Source: Arthrobacter sp. YN (GTDB taxonomy: Bacteria > Actinomycetota > Actinomycetes > Actinomycetales > Micrococcaceae). Taken from it: a stretch of 64,000 nucleotides of DNA. Shown in pieces: positions 1 to 8,785 of the stretch. The translations under genes were made by a program, and so were the position numbers. Every line of letters starts with the position of its first letter. Positions within the stretch are counted from its first letter, which is position 1. The DNA is taken from assembly GCF_002224285.1 (NCBI RefSeq), contig NZ_CP022436.1, positions 2,294,001 through 2,358,000 of the forward strand, written 5' to 3'. The notes under the pieces were generated by a model that had not been told where the DNA came from, ran no database searches, and was given only the letters and a program-made list of their open reading frames with translations.

Positions 1-1766
1 GTTGCGGTCCCGACCGGCATCGGCTGGTCGGTCCGGACGGTGTGCTCGTCGAGGATGGACCCCAGGAGCATCTGTGTGTAGGAATGTTTGGGTTCATGGA
101 ACAGCTCCATTGCAGTGCCGGACTCGACGACCCTGCCGTCCTGCATGACAGCGATGCGATCACAGATGTCAGCGACTACGCCAAAGTTGTGCGTCACGAG
201 CAAGACCGCCATGTTCAGCTCCGTCTGGAGATCGCGAATCAGGTCCAGGATCTCCGCCTGAACGGTCACGTCCAGGGCCGTCGTGGGTTCATCTGCGATG
301 AGGAGCTTGGGACGGCTTGCAACCGCGCCGGCAATGAGGACGCGTTGGGCCATTCCGCCGGAGATCTGGTGAGGGTAGGAATCGAAGGTACGTCGGGGAT
401 GTTCGATACCCACCCGTTCCAGAAGGGCGAGGACTCTGGACGTGGCTTCCCCACGTGACATCCGTGCTGAAGCGCGGATTCCTTCGACCAGTTGGGCGCC
501 GATCGTGTAGGAGGGATCGAGGTTGGACATCGGCTCCTGGGGGATGTACGCGATGTCGCGGCCTCGAAGCGCTCGCAAGCCTTGTTCTGAGAGGCCAAGC
601 AGATTTCGGCCCTCCAGTGTAATGGCTCCCCGGGTGACCACGGCCTCTGTCGGGAGTACTCCAAGGATGGAGAAAGCGGTTTGGGTCTTTCCGGAACCGG
701 ATTCCCCCACCAGGCCCAGGGTTTCACCCGCGCGCAGGGTGAGGTTGACGCCTTTGACCACTTCTCGAAGTGCCCCTGAAGGGGTGGGGTAGGCGATGAC
801 CAGGTCTTTGACGCTGAGCAGGTCCGTCGTTTCGTCTGAGGGGTTTTCTTCGGTGGATCTGGCCGCGGTCGGTGTGGAGACTTTGGACGGCTTCAGTTTT
901 ACGCCTTCGAACGCGTCACGGAGGGAGTTTCCAAGCAAGACGAGCGAGGCTGTCAGCGTTCCGAGCATGACACTTGGCCAGATGAATTGTGTGGAGTCAA
1001 CGTAGAGGTTCGTGAATCCGTCCGCGATCATCGCGCCAAAGCTGGGAACAAGGTTCGATCCGACACCCAGAAATGCCAGGCCTGATTGGAGGCTGATTGC
1101 CGACCCTATGAGGAACGCCGCCGCGATGATGATCGGACCCCGGACAACGAACAGCACGTGGCGGCTGAGTATCCGCAGGTTGGACAACCCCGACACACGT
1201 GCTGCGTCGACGTAGAGCTCGTTCTTGACGCCAACCACAAGGTTCCTGACGATTCGGTAGACACCAGGGGAGAGCAGCACCCCGAAAATCAGCATTGTCG
1301 CACGATAGTCGCCTTTGGTAACGGGCATCAGGACAATGAGCAGCAGGAGTCCCGGGAAGGTCATGATGAGGCTGAACACCCACTCCGTCACACTTCGAAG
1401 CCGCCGCCCGAAGTAGCCTCCGATAAGACCAAAGGTCACGCCCATAACAAGAGCAACGCCTGCACCAATCAGGCCTGCGATTACGCTCGTATTGATCGAA
1501 TGGAGAAGGCGCGAAGCGATGTCGCGTCCGTTTTGGTCCGCTCCCAATGGATAATCGGGGGTTCCCGGAGCGGCGTTTATGGCACTGAGTTGTGCCTCGT
1601 TGGGGTCGTGAGGGGCGATCCACGGTGTGAGAAGCCCCAGAACGATGATGACCAGCAACAGCAGTGATGTGATGACTGCTTGGGGGTCTTTGAGAAGTTT
1701 CCGCAGTGGGGATTTCCTGGGCGGTGCAGCCAGCCCGGGATCGACGCTGAGTTCTTCGATGCTCAA
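1..1766 (-). CDS. Fused DppC-type permease / DppD-type ATPase of an oligopeptide-family ABC importer (3' end beyond window)
   Basis: One uninterrupted reading frame of at least 588 residues, open at the left edge, joins an inner-membrane permease to an ABC ATPase. Residues 30-50 are the first membrane span; 95-285 hold the DppC-like binding-protein-dependent transport domain. A hydrophilic linker (about 295-315) leads to the ATPase: Walker A GESGSGKT at 354-361, Q-loop Q410, signature ISGGMAQ at 468-474, Walker B LLIADEP at 488-494 and H526. I chose the TTG at 1766 because it overlaps the corrected stop of the upstream permease (TTGA) and has an AAGGCGAG Shine-Dalgarno-like sequence. It should energise and form half of the channel of the importer whose binding protein lies upstream. 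Permease-ATPase fusions of this kind are known in actinobacteria. A second ATPase (DppF) may lie beyond the edge. Confidence 0.9.
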   Translation of the reverse strand, partial: MSIEELSVDPGLAAPPRKSPLRKLLKDPQAVITSLLLLVIIVLGLLTPWIAPHDPNEAQLSAINAAPGTPDYPLGADQNGRDIASRLLHSINTSVIAGLIGAGVALVMGVTFGLIGGYFGRRLRSVTEWVFSLIMTFPGLLLLIVLMPVTKGDYRATMLIFGVLLSPGVYRIVRNLVVGVKNELYVDAARVSGLSNLRILSRHVLFVVRGPIIIAAAFLIGSAISLQSGLAFLGVGSNLVPSFGAMIADGFTNLYVDSTQFIWPSVMLGTLTASLVLLGNSLRDAFEGVKLKPSKVSTPTAARSTEENPSDETTDLLSVKDLVIAYPTPSGALREVVKGVNLTLRAGETLGLVGESGSGKTQTAFSILGVLPTEAVVTRGAITLEGRNLLGLSEQGLRALRGRDIAYIPQEPMSNLDPSYTIGAQLVEGIRASARMSRGEATSRVLALLERVGIEHPRRTFDSYPHQISGGMAQRVLIAGAVASRPKLLIADEPTTALDVTVQAEILDLIRDLQTELNMAVLLVTHNFGVVADICDRIAVMQDGRVVESGTAMELFHEPKHSYTQMLLGSILDEHTVRTDQPMPVGTA

Positions 1767-2703
1767 TAGATTCTCGCCTTCGGGTTCAGCCAGCCATTTG
1801 CTACGTCTGTGACCAGGTTTACGGACACCACGAGCAGGACACTGAAGAGAGTGATGCCCATGATGATGGGGATGTCGCCTTGGAGCGATGCGTTGAAGGC
1901 ATAGGCGCCGAATCCGGGAGGGCGAACACGTTTTCGATGATGAGCGCCCCACCCAGCATTTGAATGAATTCAAGTGATAGGACGGTGAGCGCAGGACTGG
2001 CCGCGTTCCGAAGCGCATGTCGAAGCACGATGGACCGTGTTCGGACACCACGGGTCCGTAGGGTGCGAATGTAGTCCTTCCGGAGCTCACCAATCATTGA
2101 TCCACGGATCTGCGCGGCCATGCTTGCTACTCCGCCGATGACCAACACGATGACCGGGATAGCGATCGAGGCAGCCCATTTGCCGGGATTTTGGGCGAAG
2201 GGCGTGAAACCTGTAGCCGGCAGCAGCTTCAGATTTACAGACAGGACCGTGACCAGGACGATGGCGATGAGCAGCCCCGGAACGACGTATCCAACCAGGG
2301 ACAGGCCTTGGGATACTTTGTCGGCCACACCGCCGCGCGTCGCGGCCCAGACTCCCAGTGCAACACTGATGATTACGGTGATGATGAGTGCGGTGACGAC
2401 CAGGGAGAGGGTCACACTCAGCCGGGCAGCGACCGCAGGAGCCACGGGCTGGCTGGTGAAGAGCGAGACGCCGAAGTCACCGGTAAGCACTAAGCCCAAC
2501 CAGTCCAGATACTGGACGATCGCTGGCCTGTCGAAACCGAGCTCGGCCATGAGGGCCTTCACCGATTCCTGTGTTGCTGCGCTCCCCAGACGTTCACGGG
2601 CTACGGATTCAAGTGAGCCGCTGAGGAGGAAAAAAGTGATCATGGTGACCAGGACTGCAAGGACAATTCCTGCGCCCAGTCGTCGGAGGGCGTAGCTGAT
2701 CAT
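1763..2703 (-). pseudogene. DppB-type ABC permease, frameshifted near its 3' end
   Basis: This is the first permease of the oligopeptide-type importer: an N-terminal membrane span, a periplasmic-type insert, and the conserved permease loop around RTRGVRTRSIVLRHALRN. The open frame runs to 1819 (294 aa), but after IIENVFALP the protein becomes nonsense (DSAPMPSTHRS). Adding one base near 1914 restores GFGAYAFNASLQGDIPIIMG and extends the frame to a stop at 1763, giving about 313 residues, normal for DppB, and a 4-base overlap with the fused permease-ATPase gene. The lesion removes the last membrane span. It is either a genuine inactivating deletion or a base-calling error in a C/G run. The ATG at 2703 has a weak GAGG site. 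Confidence 0.8.
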
Positions 2704-2799
2704 GAGGTGCCTCGTGGCGTTTCTTGCGGCATCTCTTGGCTCCTTTTAGTTATTGACGGCCTGCGAACGGTGAGGCCAATGGTGCGGTCATCGAAGGGT

Positions 2800-2831
2800 C
2801 TGAGGGCCCGGCGTTTCCGCCGGGCCCTCAG
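2800..2831 (-). terminator. Perfect 14-bp hairpin between binding protein and permease genes
   Basis: CTGAGGGCCCGGCG (2800-2813) pairs perfectly with CGCCGGGCCCTCAG (2818-2831) around a TTTC loop, 12 bases past the stop of the binding-protein gene. No U-tract follows. In importer operons such hairpins usually act as partial terminators or 3'-end stabilisers that let the binding protein be made in excess over the membrane subunits. Confidence 0.75.
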
Positions 2832-2842
2832 GGCTTGAGCCA

Positions 2843-4399
2843 CTAGCGGGCGGATACCCCGAAGTCGCGCACGGTGGGCAAAACCACGGACGTGGGAAGG
2901 AAGTCAACACCCGGAGCTGTCGCCCAGAGAGTGCCGACATACGCGATTGGGGCATTCAGCGCCTGGCGCACTGTATATTCGTTGACCTTCTTGTACAGGC
3001 CATCGCGGGTAGCTTCGTCTGGTTCGTTGGCGACCGTCTCGAGCAGCGTATCGAGTTCTGGGTTGTTCCATTTGAAGGGGTTCAGGAATGCCTCAGGGGC
3101 ATACATGTCTCCGACTTGGCGGCCGGCGCTGTTCAGGCCGTAGAACCACAGCACCGCCGGGTATTTCTTCGAAGCAATTGATGACGCCGTGTTCTGTGGA
3201 GGCACAGGCTCCCACGTCACCTTGATGCCTATGTCCGCCAACGCCTGTGTAATGACCGGTTCAAATGACTGGGAAATGACTGTGCTGGGCATCGTCATGG
3301 CGAAGCCGTCAGGATAGCCTGCCTCGGCCAGGAGTTTGCGCGCCTTCTCAGGGTCGAAACCGTAGGTGTCCTCGAGCGCGGGGTCATAAGCGCCACTGTT
3401 GGGGTCGAACACCTGTTCTGTCGGCTTGCCGACTCCATTGAGGAGCGCCTTGACGATCTGCGCACGGTCGAAAGCCATGTTAATGGCCTGACGCACCTTC
3501 ACGTCTGCAAGTGCCGGAACGAGGTCGCCCTTGCGGTCGGCCAGTACAAGGACGAGAGCAGCGGTGGCTTGAACCTCTTTCACTGTAAAGCCGGCACCCT
3601 CGGCTTGTTTCCGTTGCGGGGCCTGGATCAAGGCAGCCTTGACCTCGCCTGCCTGGAGAGCATTGTATTGGGCTGTCCGGTCCTGGATGACCTTGACTTT
3701 CACGGTCTTGAAGGGGAAGGCTGCCGCGTTCCAGTAGTCTTCCCTGCGTTCCATGACGTATTCAGTGCCGTCAACCGTGGCGTCCGAAAGAACGTAGGGA
3801 CCAGAGCCCGTGGGGCGAAGTTTCGTCTTCTCCGAAGCAAGGGAGTCGGCATCCCCGATCACGCCGGTTGCTTGCGCCAGGTAGTTCAGGAGCGACGGTT
3901 CGGGGGACGAGAGTTGTATGACCACGGTTGATGCGTCCGGGGCGGAAATCGAGGTCACTTTGGCAAGCTTTGGTTGTTGCTGTCCGGCTGTGGTTCGGGT
4001 TCTCTCCAAGGTTGCGGCGACGTCACTTGAGGTGACGGGGTCCCCGGTGCTGAACTTCAGGTCACTTCGAAGCTTGAGCGTCAAAGTTCGCAGATCCTCC
4101 GAGTATTTCCAGCTCTCTGCTGCGCTGGGCTGGATCTTGTTGTCTTTATCGACCATGAGAAGGGTGTCGAAGATTGATGCCCAGACATATGCCTGCTGCC
4201 CTTCAGCAAGTTGGGCCGGGTCCAGGGATGCCGGCTGGGCTTGGATGGCGATGCTGATTTCTTCGTTGCGGGAGGTGTTCTGGCTTTCCGCAGCTGGTTC
4301 GGAGGAAGAGCAGGCAGTGCTGGCCAGAAGGGCGGCAACTGCAATTGACGCAGCTGCAGTACGGGTCAGAGTTTTGGTTCGGGTCAAGACGGGGAACAT
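2843..4399 (-). CDS. Oligopeptide-type ABC transporter substrate-binding lipoprotein (SBP_bac_5)
   Basis: A 518-residue family 5 extracellular solute-binding protein. A positively charged N-terminus and hydrophobic stretch lead to the lipobox LASTAC, so it should be cleaved and lipid-anchored outside the membrane. The following SIAIQAQPASLDPAQ, the PTGSGPYVL block and AFDRAQIVKALLNG are typical of the DppA/OppA fold. Length is normal. The ATG at 4399 has AAAGGAG ten bases upstream. It is the first gene of the importer operon, and a strong hairpin separates it from the permeases. Substrate is not readable from sequence: this family carries peptides, nickel, opines and many plant-derived oligosaccharides or glycosides. 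Confidence 0.9.
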   Translation of the reverse strand: MFPVLTRTKTLTRTAAASIAVAALLASTACSSSEPAAESQNTSRNEEISIAIQAQPASLDPAQLAEGQQAYVWASIFDTLLMVDKDNKIQPSAAESWKYSEDLRTLTLKLRSDLKFSTGDPVTSSDVAATLERTRTTAGQQQPKLAKVTSISAPDASTVVIQLSSPEPSLLNYLAQATGVIGDADSLASEKTKLRPTGSGPYVLSDATVDGTEYVMERREDYWNAAAFPFKTVKVKVIQDRTAQYNALQAGEVKAALIQAPQRKQAEGAGFTVKEVQATAALVLVLADRKGDLVPALADVKVRQAINMAFDRAQIVKALLNGVGKPTEQVFDPNSGAYDPALEDTYGFDPEKARKLLAEAGYPDGFAMTMPSTVISQSFEPVITQALADIGIKVTWEPVPPQNTASSIASKKYPAVLWFYGLNSAGRQVGDMYAPEAFLNPFKWNNPELDTLLETVANEPDEATRDGLYKKVNEYTVRQALNAPIAYVGTLWATAPGVDFLPTSVVLPTVRDFGVSAR

Positions 4400-4507
4400 G
4401 TCTTGGGACTCCTTTGTCGGTGAGCATTAATCAAAAAGGGGGGGAGGGGGTGGAATGCCTGATAGGGGTGATCGCCATCACAATCAAAGCAGCTACAAAT
4501 CACTTAA

Positions 4508-4519
4508 GCAACCGGTTGC
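4508..4519. promoter_or_regulatory. Palindrome GCAACCGGTTGC, candidate LacI-family operator
   Basis: A perfect 12-bp palindrome with a central CG lies about 110 bp upstream of the binding-protein start, in the only promoter-sized gap of the importer operon. LacI-family operators are commonly palindromes centred on CG. The nearest LacI gene is at 5489-6511. The link is inference. Confidence 0.45.
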
Positions 4520-4670
4520 CGTGAAATCTTTTGGAGAATTGTTCTTGTTTCTCATGACAAACTTTTGGGTACACCAAAGGGCCGGCTGAATCCCACTAAA
4601 TGAAAGTACGGCCGGGTTGGGGTGTTGTTTGAAAGCCTCTAAATTAGATGCATCGTATATTTGAATTCAT

Positions 4671-5321
4671 TCATCGTTCTGACATGAAGTCGTTGATCTC
4701 CTGCTTGAACTGCATTAGTTGGTGCGCATTGAGCGCGCGGAAAGCCTGCGCTACCTCGGCGACCAGGTCAAATGTTGGATCAACAAGCCACTGCATCCGA
4801 AGTCCGCTCCACGCAGCCATCATCTGGCGGGCGACGCTGGAGGGGTCGAGCCTGGGATCAGCGATGCCCTGGGCTTGCCGTCTTTCGACGCCTTTGGTGA
4901 ATTCTGAAATCACAGTCGCGTGGTGATCCTTCAGGTAACCATGTGCGGGGTGTTCAGGGTTGACAGCTTCGGCGCTCAAGGCCAGGAAGAGGCGGGTTAT
5001 TGCCTCGTCATCGATGGTGAGGTGAGCCATCGCTGGGGGTGGCCAGTCAGCATTTTCGGCATCGTTGATGTGGAACTCTGCTGTGTAGACCGCGCGGTAG
5101 TCGGTGTCGGCAAGTTCCATCGCGGCGACGAGGATGTGGTCGCGCGTCGGGAAGTGATAGAGCATGGCGGTTTCGCTCATGGATGCACGCGCAGCCACCT
5201 CAGAGGTAGTCAGAGCGCGATGCCCTTTTTCCAGGATGACGTCGAGCGCTGCCCTGGCCACGGCGGAGCGTCGCTGGAGGGTCTTCGCGTAGCGCTTGCG
5301 GGGGGCTGTAGTGGACTCCAT
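4671..5321 (-). CDS. TetR-family transcriptional regulator
   Basis: A 216-residue DNA-binding repressor-type protein. The N-terminal helix-turn-helix is visible as LTTSEVAARASMSETAMLYHFPTRDHIL (residues about 38-65); the remainder is an all-helical ligand-binding domain. Its C-terminal half (PEHPAHGYLKDHH, WSGLRMQWLVDP) resembles the TetR beside the rhamnosidase cluster at 13014-13640, so the two look like members of one sugar-associated subfamily. It lies just upstream of the importer operon on the same strand, separated by 271 bp, and its own promoter gap contains a widely spaced 15-bp inverted repeat. Its target and inducer are unknown. Confidence 0.88.
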   Translation of the reverse strand: MESTTAPRKRYAKTLQRRSAVARAALDVILEKGHRALTTSEVAARASMSETAMLYHFPTRDHILVAAMELADTDYRAVYTAEFHINDAENADWPPPAMAHLTIDDEAITRLFLALSAEAVNPEHPAHGYLKDHHATVISEFTKGVERRQAQGIADPRLDPSSVARQMMAAWSGLRMQWLVDPTFDLVAEVAQAFRALNAHQLMQFKQEINDFMSER

Positions 5322-5337
5322 GAAGAAAGGCTAGTCT

Positions 5338-5432
5338 AAAACTGAGTGCCACACTATAGTCGTGGGGATATTTCCTCAGATTGCGGTGAGAAGATCCAAA
5401 ATTAATGAAAAATGCGGGTGGCACTCAGTTTT
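5338..5432. promoter_or_regulatory. 15-bp inverted repeat flanking the TetR promoter region
   Basis: AAAACTGAGTGCCAC at 5338-5352 recurs exactly inverted as GTGGCACTCAGTTTT at 5418-5432, 65 bp apart, immediately upstream of the TetR start at 5321. The left copy also contains the small palindrome AGTGccaCACT. Two copies in opposite orientation suggest paired regulator sites for looping or autorepression. The binding protein is unproven. Confidence 0.6.
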
Positions 5433-5488
5433 GAGTTTCAGCTGGCGGGCATCAAAAATCGGCGAGTGGAGCCAAGGCCGTGGCGCGG

Positions 5489-6511
5489 TCACGCACTGTC
5501 ACAGCGTCCCGCAGAGCCTCGAATAATCAGTTCGGTGCCCACGCGCAACGCTGCGGGGATAGGTGCTGGTCCGGCGAGGGCATCCAAGAGCACGCCGGCG
5601 GCCAGCGAGCCACATTCGTTCTGCGGAGAGCGGATGCTCGTCAACGAGGGGGTGGTGAGATCTGCGCCGAATATGTCGTCAAAACCGATGATGCTCAGTG
5701 CTTTGGGAATTGAAACGCCGGAGCTCTGGAGCTGGCGCATCAGCCCGATGGCCATGAGGTCGTTGTAAGTTATGACTGCCGTCGCCCCTGCCGCGCGAAC
5801 GTGATGGGCCACCTGCCTTCCGCCGTCCAGGGTGGGCGAGGGCGACTCAATTCGTTCGGCCTTGAGTTGGCACCACTGGCAGGCGTCCGAGATGGTTTCC
5901 CACCGGCGCGCGGACATCCAGGATTGTTCAGGCCCAGCAACAAAAAGGACCTTTTTGTGTCCATGCTCAGCCAGATAACGGATAGCCTCGCTGGCTCCCT
6001 TTTCCGGATCCGGGACGACGGTGTTCACGTTCTCCATCTCCCGGTTTAGTACCACCAGGGGCGTTGACTCCGCCAAGTCCCTAATGTCTGCGTCAGCCAT
6101 CCGCGGACTGGCCAGGATAAGGCCGTCCACTGCGGAAAGCAGGCGGCCGGCCGAGGCAAGTTCCTGGGCCGCTGAGTCTGCCGCCTGTGCAAGCACAACG
6201 CTATAGTCCCGCTGGGCAGCAAACTTTCCGGCGCCTCTAAGAAGACCAAAAAAGGCAGGATTGTTTACGTCCGCAATAACCAGCCCAAGAGTCTTTGTGG
6301 ATCCGGTTTTTAGGACTTGGGCAAGATGATTAATCCGGAAGTCCAGTTCTGCGGCAGTGACTTCAATGAGTCTACGGGTCCGGGAGCTCACTCTGTCCGG
6401 GCTGCTGAGTGCTCTTGAGACCGTTGAGGCACTTACTCCCGCTTCTCGCGCAATATCATAAATGGTCACTTTGGACTTTTCAGGATAGAGAGAAACTTTT
6501 TTAGGATGCAC
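5489..6511 (-). CDS. LacI-family transcriptional regulator
   Basis: About 340 residues. The N-terminal LacI helix-turn-helix is clear: VTIYDIAREAGVSASTVSRAL followed by the hinge helix region ending near AAELDFRINHLAQVLKTG. The rest is a periplasmic-binding-protein-like effector domain (TKTLGLVIADVNNPAFFGLL, VLFVAGPEQSWMSARRW, SIIGFDDIFGADLTTPSLTSI). The frame is open to 6595, but the DNA-binding domain normally starts near the N-terminus, so I prefer the GTG at 6511; the start is uncertain. It lies between the importer/TetR group and the glycoside operon, so it probably controls one of these in response to a sugar. A CG-centred palindrome at 4508 is a possible target. Confidence 0.88.
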   Translation of the reverse strand: MHPKKVSLYPEKSKVTIYDIAREAGVSASTVSRALSSPDRVSSRTRRLIEVTAAELDFRINHLAQVLKTGSTKTLGLVIADVNNPAFFGLLRGAGKFAAQRDYSVVLAQAADSAAQELASAGRLLSAVDGLILASPRMADADIRDLAESTPLVVLNREMENVNTVVPDPEKGASEAIRYLAEHGHKKVLFVAGPEQSWMSARRWETISDACQWCQLKAERIESPSPTLDGGRQVAHHVRAAGATAVITYNDLMAIGLMRQLQSSGVSIPKALSIIGFDDIFGADLTTPSLTSIRSPQNECGSLAAGVLLDALAGPAPIPAALRVGTELIIRGSAGRCDSA

Positions 6512-6629
6512 TGAAAGACCCGCTCCCTTCGAGCATTCTCTAATGAATTGTGGTGCGGATGTGGCGTATATCAGTCGCCTGCAAGCATGGCTCATTCCGG
6601 TGGGACCCCAGCCCTCAATTGCCTCGAAA

Positions 6630-6659
6630 GCACGCGCGCATTATGCGATGCGCGCGTGC
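6630..6659 (-). terminator. 12-bp hairpin ending the glycoside-utilisation operon
   Basis: GCACGCGCGCAT (6630-6641) pairs with ATGCGCGCGTGC (6648-6659) around TATGCG, 20 bases after the SDR stop codon. It probably ends the minus-strand operon that begins near 12830. No clear U-tract follows. Confidence 0.65.
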
Positions 6660-6678
6660 CTTCGCGGTACAGCCGATG

Positions 6679-7497
6679 TCAGATGGTTTGCCCGGCATCG
6701 GCCAGCAGGGTGCTGCCGGTCATGAAGCTGGCCGAGTCGCTTGCGCAGAACAGGACGACGCGGGCGATGTCGTCTGGTGTTCCCATCCGGCCAATAAGGC
6801 TGTTCGTCATCAATGCGGTTGCTTCGCTCGCCTCCTTCGGCGGGCGAGCCGCCGCCGCTGCCGTGTTCCCTTCCGTGGGTACAAATGTTGGTGCCACGCC
6901 GAGGACACGTATACCCATGGGGGCGAACTCGAGTGCCATCTGCTTGGTCATGCCCCGCACAGCGTGCTTCGAGCCAACGTAGGCCGAAAGACCCGGCGCG
7001 GTTCCTGTGAAGCCGGCCGTGGAGACAATGTTGATGATTACTCCACCGCCACCCGAGGCGCTCATGTGTTGTGCGGCTTCGCGGGAGCCGTTGAAGACGC
7101 CGCGCGTGTTCACTGCGAACACTCTTTCCCAGGTGTCATCCGGTGTTTCGAGGACCGGGACGCTGGGGAAAATGCCGGCATTGTTCACCCAGATATCGAT
7201 GCCTCGGAGTTCGCCAGCAGCTACGGACGCGGCCTGGCGGATCGATTTGGGATCGGTCACGTCCATATGGACACCCTCGGCGTGAACACGATAGCGCCCG
7301 GCGATGTCAGCTGCGGCGGCTTTCGCTTGGTCTTCGTTCACATCACCGATCAACACGTCTGCACCTGCCTCTGCAAGACGCAGAGCGATCGCTTTGCCTA
7401 GCCCCTGCGCGCCGCCGGTGACAACGGCGCTTCGCCCAGCCAGAGACAGCAAGTCTGCAACGGGAATTGAGGATGCGTCGGTGAAGGCAGTGCTCAT
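6679..7497 (-). CDS. Short-chain dehydrogenase/reductase in the glycoside operon
   Basis: A 272-residue classical SDR. The Rossmann motif is VVTGGAQGLGKAI near residue 22, NNAG appears near residue 105, and the catalytic Tyr-Lys pair is in AYVGSKHA. The ATG at 7497 overlaps the stop of the GH1 gene by four bases (ATGA), so the two are translationally coupled; the longer open frame upstream is an overlap artefact. In this setting it could oxidise a sugar released by the glycosidases (for example L-rhamnose or glucose at C1) or modify an aglycone. The exact substrate cannot be read from sequence. Confidence 0.88.
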   Translation of the reverse strand: MSTAFTDASSIPVADLLSLAGRSAVVTGGAQGLGKAIALRLAEAGADVLIGDVNEDQAKAAAADIAGRYRVHAEGVHMDVTDPKSIRQAASVAAGELRGIDIWVNNAGIFPSVPVLETPDDTWERVFAVNTRGVFNGSREAAQHMSASGGGGVIINIVSTAGFTGTAPGLSAYVGSKHAVRGMTKQMALEFAPMGIRVLGVAPTFVPTEGNTAAAAARPPKEASEATALMTNSLIGRMGTPDDIARVVLFCASDSASFMTGSTLLADAGQTI

Positions 7498-8726
7498 GCT
7501 GTCACCTCGACGTCGAGCCGGTTGCTTTTGGCGATGCTTCCGAGCCTGGCGAGGCTCGGTTTTGGTGTCCGGACGAAGGTTTCGCGGTCGACGGCGATGA
7601 GGCCGAAGGTTGGTTCCCAGTGGCCCCACTCGAAGTTGTCCAAAAGGGACCAGTGGAGGTAGCCCCGCACGTCGACTCCTTCGGCCATGGTCTGGTGGAG
7701 TCCTTGCAGCGCCTCGGCGATGTAGCGGACGCGCTGGTTGTCGTCGGCGGTGGCAATGCCGTTTTCTGTGACAAGGACGGGTACGCCACCGGTGACGTTC
7801 CATGCGTGGCGGACCGCCATGGAAAGGGCATCGGGCCGGTAGGCAGTCCCGACGAGGGTGTTCTCCGGATGCGGCGGGTGAGGAACGAGGCCGTTGGCGT
7901 CTACTTCCTGGCTGGAGTAAGCCTGCACGCCGACGAAGTCGTCGCCGCGGCTGCCTTCCCAGTAGACGTCTTCCTTGCCGAAGCGGATTTCGAGCAGCTT
8001 TTCTTCTCCACCGGGTGCGGCGGTGAGTGCGCCGGCCGCGATGGTCCATCCCACCTTGGCGTTTGTGTGGGCGCGGACGACGTCACTGGCGGCATGGTGA
8101 ATCCGGGTGAAGGCGCGCCCGATTTCAGGATCGGCGTAGGTGAGGAAGTCGCTGTGGTTCTGCTTCGTTTCCCCGTCTCCTTCGACAGTAGGGCTCTGCC
8201 ACTGGGCGCCTTCGGCGAGTTGCATGCGGCGCATGGCTGTCATGATGGCTGCTTGCATGTTTGGTTCGTTCATGGTGACGACCCATTCGACGCCGTCAAG
8301 GATACAGGTCACTTCCCGGACGTAGCGCACGAACTTTTCCGATGCATCGGCAGCCAGCCAGCCGCCGTCGTTGGCGAACCATTGGGGGGTCGTGAAGTGC
8401 TGCAGAGTCACCACCGGGGTGACGCCGCGCTTAAAGCAGTGTTCAATCACGCGACGGTAATGGGCGAGCTCGGCTTTGGAAAAGTGGCCGGGAACGGGTT
8501 CAATGCGGGACCATTCCAGGCTGAACCTGTAGGAGTCCAGGCCGGCATCCGCCAGCAGGTCGATGTCCTCACCGAAACGGTGGTAGCTGTCGCAGGCGTC
8601 GCCGGAAAGCTCCATGCCGGGCATGGTCAATTCCCGCGCCCACCAGTCGCTGTTGACGTTGTTGCCTTCGATTTGGTGGCCGGCGGTTGCTGCGCCCCAG
8701 AGGAAGTTGTCCGGGAAAGTGGTCAT
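7494..8726 (-). CDS. GH1 beta-glucosidase-type glycoside hydrolase
   Basis: A 410-residue cytoplasmic family 1 glycosidase with no signal peptide. It opens with FPDNFLWGAATAGHQIEG, the usual GH1 N-terminus. The acid/base glutamate is E154 in TMNEPN and the nucleophile is E321 in LVTENG; LHWSLLDNFEWGHW near the C-terminus forms the sugar-binding aglycone side. It is slightly shorter than the usual 440-480 residues. It lies between the rhamnosidase and an SDR in one operon. The pair GH78 plus GH1 is what is needed to strip rhamnosyl-glucosides such as rutinosides after import: rhamnose first, glucose second. That substrate is inference. Confidence 0.92.
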   Translation of the reverse strand: MTTFPDNFLWGAATAGHQIEGNNVNSDWWARELTMPGMELSGDACDSYHRFGEDIDLLADAGLDSYRFSLEWSRIEPVPGHFSKAELAHYRRVIEHCFKRGVTPVVTLQHFTTPQWFANDGGWLAADASEKFVRYVREVTCILDGVEWVVTMNEPNMQAAIMTAMRRMQLAEGAQWQSPTVEGDGETKQNHSDFLTYADPEIGRAFTRIHHAASDVVRAHTNAKVGWTIAAGALTAAPGGEEKLLEIRFGKEDVYWEGSRGDDFVGVQAYSSQEVDANGLVPHPPHPENTLVGTAYRPDALSMAVRHAWNVTGGVPVLVTENGIATADDNQRVRYIAEALQGLHQTMAEGVDVRGYLHWSLLDNFEWGHWEPTFGLIAVDRETFVRTPKPSLARLGSIAKSNRLDVEVTA

Positions 8727-8785
8727 AAGTTTCTCTTTTCTGCGAGGGTTTGTGGTGCCCGTTCAGGGCGAGTGTCCGGGTGCTG

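Noticed and set aside
4433..4456. G-rich run as a possible G-quadruplex regulator
   Set aside because: A short homopolymer run beside the binding-protein start; only one long and one shorter G block, with no four-tract pattern.
6679..8049. A 456-residue open frame covering the SDR and 550 bp upstream
   Set aside because: The first ~185 residues are Arg/Pro-rich and overlap the GH1 gene in another frame; the SDR starts at 7497 with an ATGA overlap.
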